From: Mariniflexile gromovii
Lineage (GTDB): Bacteria; Bacteroidota; Bacteroidia; Flavobacteriales; Flavobacteriaceae
NCBI RefSeq assembly: GCF_017814435.1
Contig: NZ_JAGJCB010000008.1
Coordinates: forward strand, 1 to 64,000
Direction of reading: 5' to 3'
Length of the DNA: 64,000 nucleotides
Shown: piece after piece, positions 27,816 to 36,259 of the stretch
Position numbering within the stretch: position 1 is the stretch's first letter
Layout of the letters: each line of letters starts with the position of its first letter
Position numbers and translations under genes: made by a program
The notes under the pieces: model-generated
Told to the model about the DNA's origin: nothing
The model's input: the letters and a program-made list of their open reading frames with translations, nothing else
The model's database searches: none

Positions 27816-29237
27816 ATGAAAATTCTAGTTACAGGCGCTACCGGTTATATAGGAAAACGATTAATTCCTTTATTAATTAATGAAGGACACCATGTAGTTT
27901 GTGCTGTAAGAGATGCTTTAAGGGCAGATAAAACGTATTTGGAAGACGAACATATTAGCATTGTTGAAGCCGATTTTTTAAAACCTGAAACCTTAAATAA
28001 TATTCCAAAAGACATAGATGTAGCATATTACCTTATACATTCCATGTCTAATACCTCAAAAGATTTTGAAAAGCTGGAAGCTGAATGTGCCAAAAATTTT
28101 AAAATTGTTTCTGAAAAAACCAAAATAAAACACGTTATATATTTAAGCGGCATCACAAACGAAGAAAACCTATCAAAACATTTACAGTCCAGAAAAAATG
28201 TGGAAAATGTTTTGGCTTCAAAAAAATATGCGCTTACCGTATTTAAAGCCGGCATTATAGTAGGTTCTGGCAGTTCTTCTTTTGAAATTATTCGCGATTT
28301 GGTTGAAAAACTACCTGTAATGATTGCCCCAAAATGGTTAAACACAAAAACACAACCGTTGGCAGTTCGAGATGTTTTATCTTTTCTTTCAAAAGCAAAA
28401 AGTAATGAAATACTTTACAATAAGAGCTACGATATTTTTGGTCCAGAAATACTAACTTATAAACAGATGTTGTTAGAATTCGCCAAAATCAGAGGGTTGA
28501 AACGCTACATTTTCACTGTTCCTGTAATGACGCCAAAACTATCATCTTACTGGCTATACTTTGTAACCTCTACATCCTATAAATTAGCATCAACGTTGGT
28601 GGATAGTATGGGTGTTGAAATTGTTGGAAAACAAAGTGACATCAACAAAATTTTAGGTATCGACCCCATAACCTACGCCGAAGCTGTACAACTAGCTTTT
28701 GAGAAAATTGAACAAAACAGTATTGTATCTAGTTGGAAAGATTCTATGGTAAGTAGCGGACGCTTAAGCAATAGCCTTCACAAATACATTAACGTTCCTA
28801 AATATGGTTGTTTTAAAGATTACAAACAACGAAACATCATAGATGAAGAAAAAACCATCAATAAAATATGGTCTATTGGTGGCTCTACGGGTTGGTATTA
28901 CGGAAATCATTTATGGAAAGTTAGGGGTTATTTAGATAAACTTTTTGGAGGTATTGGATTAAGACGAGGAAGAACACACCTTACCGAATTAAATGCTGGT
29001 GATGCCTTAGATTTTTGGCGTGTGATTTTTAGTGATAAAAAAGAAAAAAAACTATTGTTATATGCCGAAATGAAACTTCCTGGTGAAGCTTGGTTGGAAT
29101 TTAAAATTGAAGACGGAATTTTAAAACAAACAGCCACATTTAGACCTCGTGGTCTTTGGGGTCGTTTATATTGGTACAGCGTACTGCCTTTTCACGGAAT
29201 AATATTTAAAGGTATGATAAACAAACTAGTTTCATAA
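27816..29237 (+). CDS. SDR-family NAD(P)-binding protein with DUF2867 domain
   Basis: A 473-residue protein with an N-terminal atypical short-chain dehydrogenase fold (MKILVTGATGYIGKRLIPLL, GATGxxG) and a C-terminal SRPBCC-like DUF2867 domain ('IGGSTGWYYGNHLWKVRGYLDKLFGG', 'ATFRPRGLWGRLYWYS'). It heads a same-strand cluster with another SDR, glutathione peroxidase, TspO, SRPBCC and photolyase genes. In other bacteria such clusters are often light- or stress-controlled. The substrate is unknown. Confidence 0.88.
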   Translation: MKILVTGATGYIGKRLIPLLINEGHHVVCAVRDALRADKTYLEDEHISIVEADFLKPETLNNIPKDIDVAYYLIHSMSNTSKDFEKLEAECAKNFKIVSEKTKIKHVIYLSGITNEENLSKHLQSRKNVENVLASKKYALTVFKAGIIVGSGSSSFEIIRDLVEKLPVMIAPKWLNTKTQPLAVRDVLSFLSKAKSNEILYNKSYDIFGPEILTYKQMLLEFAKIRGLKRYIFTVPVMTPKLSSYWLYFVTSTSYKLASTLVDSMGVEIVGKQSDINKILGIDPITYAEAVQLAFEKIEQNSIVSSWKDSMVSSGRLSNSLHKYINVPKYGCFKDYKQRNIIDEEKTINKIWSIGGSTGWYYGNHLWKVRGYLDKLFGGIGLRRGRTHLTELNAGDALDFWRVIFSDKKEKKLLLYAEMKLPGEAWLEFKIEDGILKQTATFRPRGLWGRLYWYSVLPFHGIIFKGMINKLVS

Positions 29238-29251
29238 CAAAACTGAAAAAC

Positions 29252-29935
29252 ATGGATACAATTGCAATTATTGGTGGAAGTAAAGGTATTGGAAATGCCA
29301 TTTTAAAAAGCTTGGTAGAAACCCACAAAGTTATAAACATAAGCAGAACAGCTCCTGAATTAAACCATGTTAATTTAACCCATTATTCTTGTGATATTTT
29401 AAAGGATGAGTTACCCGAAATTAATTCATTAAACGGGTTGGTTTATTGCCCTGGAAGCATCAACTTAAAACCTATTTCCAGATTGAGCTTGGATGAATTT
29501 CGTGATGACTTTGAAATTAATGTTCTTGGTGCCGTAAAAACTATTCAGAAATATCTAGAATCCCTAAAAAAGGGAAACAAACCCTCTATAGTATTGTTTA
29601 GCACGGTAGCTTCTAAACTTGGCATGCCTTACCATGCAAGTATTGCCACTGCAAAATCGGGTATTGAAGGTTTGGTGAAATCGTTAGGCGCAGAACTTGC
29701 CCCAACTGTTCGTATTAATGGCATTGCTCCAACAGTTACCAATACAGACTTAGCTTCAAAATTATTACGAAACGATAAAATGACAGAAACCATTACAGAA
29801 CGCCATCCTCTTAAAAAAATATTAAACCCTGAAGAGGTTGCTCAAATGGCTATATTTTTACTTTCAAACAAAGCCGCTTCATTTTCTGGTCAAATTTTCC
29901 AAATGGATTGCGGCATCGTTTCATTTAAAATATAA
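29252..29935 (+). CDS. SDR-family oxidoreductase
   Basis: A 227-residue classical short-chain dehydrogenase. The cofactor motif is IIGGSKGIGNAIL (GxxxGxG), the catalytic Tyr-Lys pair lies in 'YHASIATAKSGIEGL' (shifted relative to the canonical YxxxK), and the C-terminus reads 'AAFSGQIFQMDCGI'-like. The typical YxxxK is not exact here: the segment reads YHASIATAK, so the active site may be altered. It follows the DUF2867 gene by 14 bp and precedes the peroxidase by 4 bp. Confidence 0.85.
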   Translation: MDTIAIIGGSKGIGNAILKSLVETHKVINISRTAPELNHVNLTHYSCDILKDELPEINSLNGLVYCPGSINLKPISRLSLDEFRDDFEINVLGAVKTIQKYLESLKKGNKPSIVLFSTVASKLGMPYHASIATAKSGIEGLVKSLGAELAPTVRINGIAPTVTNTDLASKLLRNDKMTETITERHPLKKILNPEEVAQMAIFLLSNKAASFSGQIFQMDCGIVSFKI

Positions 29936-29939
29936 ATAC

Positions 29940-30482
29940 ATGAAAAAACTAATTTTATTAAGCCTTATGTTATCATTTTTTTCTAAATCTAAAGCGCAAA
30001 CAGAACCTTCTGAATCTATTTTCAATATCAATATTAATAGTTTACAGGAACAACCCATTGATTTGTTACTTTTTAAAGGCAAACACATCTTATTTGTAAA
30101 TGTGGCTTCAAAATGTGGTTTTACGGGGCAATATGAAGATTTGCAAAAATTACACGAAACTTATAAAGACAAACTAGTAGTTATAGGTGTTCCGTGTAAC
30201 CAATTTGGTGATCAAGAACCAGGAACTTTTAAAGAAATTGAAACATTTTGTAAAGCCAATTACGGAGTTACTTTTTTAATGACCGAAAAAATAGATGTTA
30301 AAGACACAAACCAACATCCATTATACCAATGGCTTACAAAACAATCTAAAAACGGAAAAACCGATTCATCTGTTAAATGGAATTTTTAAAAATATTTGGT
30401 GAGCCCTAAAGGGCAACTGGTAGATTATTATTTTTCAGTTACCAAACCATTAAGCGAAAAAATAACAAAGCATTTACAATGA
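29940..30482 (+). pseudogene. Glutathione peroxidase, interrupted by an in-frame stop
   Basis: Thioredoxin-fold glutathione peroxidase/BsaA family with signal peptide (LILLSLMLSFFSKSKAQ). Conserved blocks are 'NVASKCGFTGQYEDLQKLH' with the peroxidatic Cys, 'GVPCNQFGDQEPGT', and 'KWNF'. A TAA at 30387-30389 stops the frame right after KWNF. The same frame then continues with KYLVSPKGQLVDYY and TKPLSEKITKHLQ, the expected C-terminal part of the family, to a TGA at 30480-30482 that overlaps the tspO ATG. The simplest reading is one nonsense change of CAA or AAA to TAA. The first 149 residues keep the catalytic Cys but lose the last helix and strands. A sequencing error cannot be excluded. Confidence 0.8.
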
Positions 30483-30940
30483 AAACCTTAAAATACTTCT
30501 TCATTTTTTTAATCATCAATTTTGCCGCATTAGGTATTGGTGTTTTGCTTATGAAAAACGGTCCGCAAACCGAATGGTACCTGCAACTTAACAAAGCACC
30601 TTGGACCCCACCTGGTTGGGTTTTTGCTGCCGCTTGGAACAGTATCATGCTATGCTTCTCAATCTATATGGCATACCTATACAAACTACTTCCTAATACT
30701 AAGGTAAAAACACTTTTTACCATACAGTTTATTTTAAATGTTGGTTGGAATTATGTGTTTTTTAATCAGCATCTCATCACTTTAGGGCTTATCGTTATTT
30801 TATTGTTAACAGCCAATATCTCTGTTTTTCTATATGATTTTAAAAAACTATTATCGTACAAAACACTTTTCATACTCCCTTATTTTCTATGGCTGTGTAT
30901 AGCTACTTCTTTAAATCTTTACATACTTCTTTACAACTAA
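30479..30940 (+). CDS. tspO: TspO/MBR-family tryptophan-rich membrane protein
   Basis: A 153-residue five-helix membrane protein. The family hallmark 'WYLQLNKAPWTPPGWVFAAAWNSIM' is clear, along with 'GWNYVFF'. TspO binds porphyrins and is linked to oxidative and light stress. The ATG overlaps the original stop of the interrupted glutathione peroxidase gene, so the genes form one transcription unit. Confidence 0.92.
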   Translation: MKTLKYFFIFLIINFAALGIGVLLMKNGPQTEWYLQLNKAPWTPPGWVFAAAWNSIMLCFSIYMAYLYKLLPNTKVKTLFTIQFILNVGWNYVFFNQHLITLGLIVILLLTANISVFLYDFKKLLSYKTLFILPYFLWLCIATSLNLYILLYN

Positions 30941-30943
30941 ACC

Positions 30944-31405
30944 ATGAAAATCTACACGCTCCATAAAAAACAAAATCTTCCCATTTCCATACAGGAAGCT
31001 TGGGATTTTTTATCAAACCCCAGAAACCTAAAAAACATTACACCAGATTATATGGGGTTCCAAATACTTTCTGGCGCAGATAAACCCATGTATTCAGGAC
31101 AAATAATCCAATATATTGTAACCCCCGTTTTAGGTATTAAAACCAAGTGGGTTACCGAAATTACGCATGTTGTAGATAAATATTATTTTGTAGACGAACA
31201 ACGTTTTGGTCCCTATGCCTTGTGGCACCATAAACACTTTTTAAAAGAAATAAATGGAGGTGTAGAAATGGAAGATATTATTGATTACAAAATACCTTTT
31301 GGAGCCTTAGGGCAATTGGTGCATCCCTTTTTAGTAAAACCAAAATTGGAAGAAATTTTTAATTACAGAACAAAAAAACTTGAAGAATTATTTGGTAAAT
31401 ATTAA
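30944..31405 (+). CDS. SRPBCC-family protein
   Basis: A 153-residue START/Bet v1-like fold (SRPBCC; often annotated as 'cell division inhibitor' in photolyase neighbourhoods). It has 'LPISIQEAWDFLSNPRNLKNITPDYMGF' at the N-terminus and 'PFLVKPKLEEIFNYRTKKLEELF' at the C-terminus. A hydrophobic ligand is likely but unknown. It is 3 bp after tspO and abuts the photolyase gene. Confidence 0.87.
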   Translation: MKIYTLHKKQNLPISIQEAWDFLSNPRNLKNITPDYMGFQILSGADKPMYSGQIIQYIVTPVLGIKTKWVTEITHVVDKYYFVDEQRFGPYALWHHKHFLKEINGGVEMEDIIDYKIPFGALGQLVHPFLVKPKLEEIFNYRTKKLEELFGKY

Positions 31406-32710
31406 ATGAAACAAACAATGAACATATTTTGGTTTCGTCGTGATTTACGATTGGACGATAACCTCGGCCTATTTGAAGCTTTAAGTGGGAACCAACCCGT
31501 ACTTCCTATTTTTATTTTCGATACGGAGATTTTAGAGAAGCTCCCAAAAGGTGATGCTCGGGTTACCTTTATTCATCATTCATTACAAAACATCAGAATA
31601 ACACTTAGTGAAAAATACAATAGCGGTGTTGCAATCTATCACGGAAAACCATTGAATATTTTTAATCAACTGATTGAAGATTATAACATCAATTCGGTAT
31701 ATACCAATCATGATTATGAACCATATGCCAAAGCACGCGATTTAGAAATTGAATCTTTTTTAGCTAAAAACGATATTGAATTCAAAACCTTTAAAGACCA
31801 AGTTATTTTTGAAAAAGATGAGATTGTAAAAGCCGATGGCACCCCATATATGGTTTACACGCCGTATATGAAAACGTGGAAAGCCACTTTTAAAGCCAAA
31901 AATTTAGAAACATTTGACACCAAACCACTTCTAAACAACCTCATTAAAAACCAAGATTTAGCCAATTTAAATTTATCGGATATCGGGTTTACCAAGTCCA
32001 ATCAAACCATTGCAGACTTTACAGTAACCCCACAATTCATTAAAAACTACGAAGCTACACGAAACTTCCCTTCAAAAGACACGACATCAAAATTAGGGCC
32101 TCATTTGCGTTTTGGCACCGTAAGTATTCGAAAAATGATGCAAAAAGCCACTGCAGAACAAAACCAAACTTTCTGGCAAGAACTCATTTGGCGCGAATTT
32201 TTTATGATGATTCTTTGGCACTTTCCGCATACAGTAACAGAAAGTTTTAAGCCCCAATACGACCGCATTGTATGGAGAAATAATGAAGACGAATTTAAGT
32301 TATGGTGCGAAGGCAACACAGGTTACCCGTTGGTTGATGCGGGTATGCGCGAACTTAACCAAACAGGTTTTATGCACAACCGTGTACGTATGTTAGTTGG
32401 TAGCTTTTTATGCAAACACTTGCTTATAGATTGGCGCTGGGGCGAAGCTTACTTTGCTGAAAAACTACACGATTATGAACTTGCTAGCAATGTAGGTAAT
32501 TGGCAATGGGTAGCCGGTTGTGGCGTAGATGCTGCACCTTATTTCCGAATATTTAACCCAACCACACAAATTGAAAAGTTCGATAAAAACTTGGAATACA
32601 TTAAAAAGTGGGTACCTGAATTTCAAGAACTCACCTACCCAACGCCTATAGTAGATCATAAATTTGCTAGAGAACGTTGTTTAAGGGTTTATAAAGAAGC
32701 TTTTAAATAA
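31406..32710 (+). CDS. Cryptochrome/deoxyribodipyrimidine photolyase
   Basis: A 434-residue class I photolyase/cryptochrome-family protein. It has an N-terminal alpha/beta antenna domain (FWFRRDLRLDDNLGLFEAL) and a C-terminal FAD-binding helical domain ('FWQELIWREFFMMILWHFP', 'GMRELNQTGFMHNRVRMLV', 'LASNVGNWQWVAGCGVDAAPYFRIFNP'). The conserved Trp residues needed for electron transfer are present. It repairs cyclobutane pyrimidine dimers with blue light, or acts as a light sensor. A second ATG 12 bp downstream (31418) is an equally plausible start. Confidence 0.94.
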   Translation: MKQTMNIFWFRRDLRLDDNLGLFEALSGNQPVLPIFIFDTEILEKLPKGDARVTFIHHSLQNIRITLSEKYNSGVAIYHGKPLNIFNQLIEDYNINSVYTNHDYEPYAKARDLEIESFLAKNDIEFKTFKDQVIFEKDEIVKADGTPYMVYTPYMKTWKATFKAKNLETFDTKPLLNNLIKNQDLANLNLSDIGFTKSNQTIADFTVTPQFIKNYEATRNFPSKDTTSKLGPHLRFGTVSIRKMMQKATAEQNQTFWQELIWREFFMMILWHFPHTVTESFKPQYDRIVWRNNEDEFKLWCEGNTGYPLVDAGMRELNQTGFMHNRVRMLVGSFLCKHLLIDWRWGEAYFAEKLHDYELASNVGNWQWVAGCGVDAAPYFRIFNPTTQIEKFDKNLEYIKKWVPEFQELTYPTPIVDHKFARERCLRVYKEAFK

Positions 32711-32915
32711 TTTTATTTCATAAAAACTCCATTATTATACATAATCAATTAATATTTAGAATATTATGTCTAAAAAAACATAGTGTTACAGTTTATTAAA
32801 TGTTAATGTTTATTTAATAATGTCTGTTAAAAGCCCAAAACGTTAATAGCTTTAGTATATTGCGAAATCCTGATAACTAAGGTTATCACAAGTTTATTAT
32901 AATACATTTAAATTC

Positions 32916-33131
32916 ATGGAAATTATTAGTAACGCTTTAGAGTTCGAACAAAGAAAACAAACTTTTAAAACAACAAGCGAACGCATAGAAGCAGCAAGAG
33001 AAGTAAAGGACCTTATATTAAGTTTAAATACAATTTATAAAAAGGAAAAAGATCCCAAAATTATGGATCTTATGAAACGCTTAACAAGTATTAAGCAAAA
33101 AATTGAAAAACGACTAAAAGGAAGACCTTAG
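32916..33131 (+). CDS. Small conserved-looking helical protein
   Basis: A 71-residue, charged, fully helical protein ('EQRKQTFKTTSERIEAAREVKDLILSLNTIYKKEKD...'). No family recognised; I have seen similar short proteins in Flavobacteriaceae but cannot give a function. It is followed by a strong terminator, which supports it as a real transcription unit. Confidence 0.65.
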   Translation: MEIISNALEFEQRKQTFKTTSERIEAAREVKDLILSLNTIYKKEKDPKIMDLMKRLTSIKQKIEKRLKGRP

Positions 33132-33152
33132 CTAAGGTTTATTTCTTATTTA

Positions 33153-33185
33153 AAAAGCCTCTATTTTAAAAATAGAGGCTTTTTA
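33153..33185 (+). terminator. Rho-independent terminator
   Basis: Perfect 14-bp stem AAAAGCCTCTATTT / AAATAGAGGCTTTT with a 3-base loop and following T/A run. It closes the 71-residue helical protein gene. Confidence 0.9.
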
Positions 33186-33309
33186 TATTCTTAAAAGTGT
33201 TTGTTATGATTGCATTGAAACTTTATCAAAAAAAATACGTACTAATGCTTATTTTTTTTAATCTATTTAAGTTCTATATTTGACATAATCCATTCAAATC
33301 CAATAAACT

Positions 33310-33540
33310 ATGATACGTCTGCATTTAAAATCAGCTATACTTAAAAGTCTAAATTTTAATAAAAAAGACAAAACTTTAGAAATAGAATTTAAAGACGGTA
33401 TTAAAACTACAGATTGTATGGATATTCCAATTTCAATATTGGAAGACTATGTAAACTCTATAAAACAAAATGGTGGTTTATGTATTGACGAAGACCACCG
33501 TTCCAATTTAAAAATTGTCTATTCTAACTTTGCTTCTTAA
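33310..33540 (+). CDS. Hypothetical protein, 76 aa
   Basis: Short protein with beta strands ('KDKTLEIEFKDGIKTTDCMDIPISILEDYV') resembling the DUF2442/KTSC class of small, often toxin-antitoxin- or phage-associated proteins. The match is weak. It is preceded by a possible -7 box TATATTTG at about 33277. Its stop lies 3 bp from the convergent murA stop. Confidence 0.6.
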   Translation: MIRLHLKSAILKSLNFNKKDKTLEIEFKDGIKTTDCMDIPISILEDYVNSIKQNGGLCIDEDHRSNLKIVYSNFAS

Positions 33541-33543
33541 AAT

Positions 33544-34854
33544 TTATTCTATTCTTTCAATTTTAGCTCCAATAGCACGTAAGCGTTCATCAATACGCTC
33601 ATAGCCCCTGTCAATCTGTTCTATATTCTGAATAGTTGATGTTCCTTTTGCAGATAAAGCGGCTATAAGTAATGATACACCCGCACGAATATCAGGAGAA
33701 GTCATATTAGTTGCTTTTAAAGTCGATTTATAATCATGGCCAATTACGGTAGCTCTGTGCGGATCGCAAAGAATAATCTTCGCTCCCATATCAATCAACT
33801 TATCAACAAAAAATAAGCGGCTTTCAAACATTTTTTGATGAATAAGAACACTGCCTCGGGCTTGTGTAGCTACCACCAAAATAATACTTAATAAATCGGG
33901 CGTAAATCCTGGCCAAGGAGCATCAGAAATAGTTAATATAGAACCATCTATAAAACTTTGTATTTCATACCCATCTGTATGGGCAGGAATATGTATATCA
34001 TCACCACGCTTTTCAACCGTAATACCTAATTTTCTAAAAACTGCTGGTATAATACCTAAATCGTTCCAAGATACGTTGGTAATGGTCAGTTCACTTTTGG
34101 TCATGGCAGCAAGACCTATCCAGCTACCTATTTCAATCATATCGGGCAACATGGTATGTTCTGTACCACCTAAACTATCAACACCGTCAATAACTAATAA
34201 ATTAGAGCCTACGCCACTAATTTTAGCACCCATACGGTTTAGCATTTTACATAGTTGCTGTAAATACGGTTCACAAGCAGCGTTGTAAATAGTAGTACGC
34301 CCTTCGGCTAAAACCGCAGCCATCACTATGTTGGCAGTTCCTGTAACCGAAGCCTCTTCTAAAAGCATGTAAGCACCTTTTAGTCGTTTTGCTTCTACAC
34401 CATAAAACTGTTCTTCTTTGCTATATCTAAATTTAGCCCCTAAATTAATAAGACCCTCAAAATGAGTATCTAAACGACGACGTCCAATTTTATCGCCACC
34501 TGGTTTTGGAATGTACCCTCTACCAAAACGTGCCAATAACGGACCTACAATCATGATAGAACCTCGCAAACCACGTCCGTCTACCTTAAATTCATCCGAT
34601 TCTAGGTATTTTAAGTTAACATCATCCGCTTGAAACGTATAAGTACCATGTGCTAACTTTTCAATTTTAACACCTAGTTTTTTAAGTAAATTAATAAGCT
34701 TGTTAACATCAACAATATCTGGGATGTTTTTAATGGTAACCAATTTTGGCGTTAATAAAACAGCACATAAAATTTGTAATGCCTCATTTTTTGCACCTTG
34801 TGGCTGTATACTCCCTTTTAGTTGGTGGCCACCTTCAATTTTAAATGTTCCCAT
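33544..34854 (-). CDS. murA: UDP-GlcNAc 1-carboxyvinyltransferase MurA
   Basis: A 436-residue EPSP-synthase-fold enzyme that transfers enolpyruvate from PEP to UDP-GlcNAc, the first committed step of peptidoglycan synthesis in the cytoplasm. Motifs: 'QPQGAKNEALQILCAVLL' at the start and 'DMIEIGSWIGLAAMT'. The catalytic loop reads PKPGGDKIGRRRLD: the usual fosfomycin-target Cys (E. coli Cys115) is Asp121. Asp at this position is known from Mycobacterium and Chlamydia MurA and gives fosfomycin insensitivity. The start lies 5 bp downstream of the DUF4290 stop, in one operon. Confidence 0.96.
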   Translation of the reverse strand: MGTFKIEGGHQLKGSIQPQGAKNEALQILCAVLLTPKLVTIKNIPDIVDVNKLINLLKKLGVKIEKLAHGTYTFQADDVNLKYLESDEFKVDGRGLRGSIMIVGPLLARFGRGYIPKPGGDKIGRRRLDTHFEGLINLGAKFRYSKEEQFYGVEAKRLKGAYMLLEEASVTGTANIVMAAVLAEGRTTIYNAACEPYLQQLCKMLNRMGAKISGVGSNLLVIDGVDSLGGTEHTMLPDMIEIGSWIGLAAMTKSELTITNVSWNDLGIIPAVFRKLGITVEKRGDDIHIPAHTDGYEIQSFIDGSILTISDAPWPGFTPDLLSIILVVATQARGSVLIHQKMFESRLFFVDKLIDMGAKIILCDPHRATVIGHDYKSTLKATNMTSPDIRAGVSLLIAALSAKGTSTIQNIEQIDRGYERIDERLRAIGAKIERIE

Positions 34855-34859
34855 ATAGT

Positions 34860-35528
34860 TTAGAAGCGTTTTCTTTTATAATTAGAAGCGTTTTTTTTAT
34901 GATGTCCGCCTTTTTTGTTGCTCGTATTACTGTTGCTGTTAGAAAATTTCGTTTTACTGCGCATTAAACTTGTTGCGTCCGATAAATCTTCATCCGAATT
35001 TTTCAAATTTATTTTACCTCCAGAAAGTTCATATAAATGTCCATAAATCACATCATCTTCCACGGTGTCTTTGTTCCAATTTAAAAAACACTTTTTCATG
35101 TGGTTGGCAATGGTGTAGGTTAAAGCTTCTTTTAATTCGCCATCTTCCCAAGTATTTGCCACATCAATCATGGTTTTAATATTATTTCCATAAAAACGGT
35201 ATTTAGGGAAATTCTGTGGGTATTTTAAAGGCTCTGGGTGTTCTTCCAAAAGTTCCTTTGTGGGCTTATCATAAGGAGAATCCACATCCAATTCAAAATT
35301 AGACATGATGAAAAGTTGATCCCAAAGCTTGTGTTGGAAATCTGGAACATCTCTTAAATGCGGTTGCATGTTTCCCATTACCGAAATAATGGCTTTCGCA
35401 ACTTTATTACGTTCTTCCTTTGTATCGCGGGTTTTGGCGTAATTAATCATTTTCTGCATATGGCGTCCATATTCAGGTATAATTAAATGTTCACGCTCTG
35501 TGTTGTATTCTAAATCGTCTATTGTCAA
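34860..35528 (-). CDS. DUF4290 domain protein
   Basis: A 222-residue cytoplasmic protein of the DUF4290 family, known mainly from Bacteroidota and often beside murA. The N-terminal ~170 residues are helical ('LEYNTEREHLIIPEYGRHMQKMINYAK'); the last ~50 are Lys/Asn/Ser-rich and low in complexity (THKKNASNYKRKRF-like end). Function unknown. It is cotranscribed with murA. Confidence 0.87.
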   Translation of the reverse strand: MTIDDLEYNTEREHLIIPEYGRHMQKMINYAKTRDTKEERNKVAKAIISVMGNMQPHLRDVPDFQHKLWDQLFIMSNFELDVDSPYDKPTKELLEEHPEPLKYPQNFPKYRFYGNNIKTMIDVANTWEDGELKEALTYTIANHMKKCFLNWNKDTVEDDVIYGHLYELSGGKINLKNSDEDLSDATSLMRSKTKFSNSNSNTSNKKGGHHKKNASNYKRKRF

Positions 35529-35594
35529 AATAATTTGTGTAGAGTTAATGTTTGGGCATGTAGTTGTTATGCCTGTGCAAAATACAAAAAAAAA

Positions 35595-35888
35595 CTAAAG
35601 ACTTATTACGCCTTCTACTTTTTCTGCTACTTCTTTGTACTTTTCTATAACAACCTCAGGGCTTTTCAACAAAACATTTACAGAAATGCTCGTGTATTTG
35701 CCGTTTTTAGACTCAATGGTGTTAATAACAGCCCCCATATTATCAAATATAGATTCTACCTTAGCAATATTGGAAACATCCGATTTAATAATAAACTTAT
35801 ATAAATATTCCGATGGCCAACTAGCTGTATCGTATAATTGCGCTCTTAATTTTTCGTAAAATTCATCAGAATTTGGAGGTGTACTCAT
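35595..35888 (-). CDS. DUF493 family protein
   Basis: A 97-residue small ACT-like/ferredoxin-fold protein related to YbeD. I use the ATG at 35888 (MSTPPNSDEFYEKLR); an upstream in-frame start at 35948 adds 20 residues with no family match. Visible: 'WPSEYLYKFIIKSD', 'GKYTSISVNVLLKSPEVVIEKY'. YbeD-like proteins may bind small ligands; function is unproven. It is likely the first gene of the murA operon. Confidence 0.83.
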   Translation of the reverse strand: MSTPPNSDEFYEKLRAQLYDTASWPSEYLYKFIIKSDVSNIAKVESIFDNMGAVINTIESKNGKYTSISVNVLLKSPEVVIEKYKEVAEKVEGVISL

Positions 35889-35956
35889 AGTGTATTTATC
35901 TACTGCAAATATACATTTAGTAAGTGTATTACAAAAAAATAAAAACACTTAAAATT

Positions 35957-36115
35957 TGGGCGTTTCCCTCCTCCCTCGGGTCGGGCTATCCGCTATATCT
36001 TTTTAAAAAGTTTTCGCCTGTACAAAGAACAAACCAATCTACTTATTTGCGCTAAGTACCATCATTTTGTTTCATTAATTTTTAAAAAGGATACCGCTTC
36101 TATCCCTAACGCACC
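35957..36115. repeat. Dispersed intergenic repeat, diverged copy 2 (inverted)
   Basis: Reads as the reverse complement of the 14505-14620 repeat. The matched blocks are GGGCG...CCCTC near 35957, GGGTCGGGCTATCC at about 35979-35992, and CTTCTATCCCTAACGC at about 36091-36106. The middle is degenerate. It is non-coding and lies between the DUF493 start and the ATPase gene. Confidence 0.45.
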
Positions 36116-36149
36116 TACCCGAAGTAAAATTTCAAACGCAGCACCCATC

Positions 36150-36240
36150 AAACCTGTAATTGTAAATTCGTAATTCATAATTGTTAATTCGTAATTCTTC
36201 ATTCGTAATTCATAATTGTTAATTCATAATTCATAAATTT
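36150..36240. repeat. Imperfect AT-rich repeats (TAATTCGTAATTCATAATTG)
   Basis: Several overlapping copies of a 20-bp AT-rich unit just upstream of the P-loop ATPase start. A single related unit ('ATTCGTAATTCATAATAC') lies at 14634-14651, upstream of the DUF2520 gene. Copy number and spacing are irregular. Confidence 0.7.
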
Positions 36241-36259
36241 ACAGCTTAAAATTTCTCTA

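Noticed and set aside
36150-36240. Possible CRISPR or tRNA remnants in the AT-rich repeats
   Set aside because: Unit spacing is irregular, there are no unique spacers and no cloverleaf; treated as a simple AT-rich repeat.
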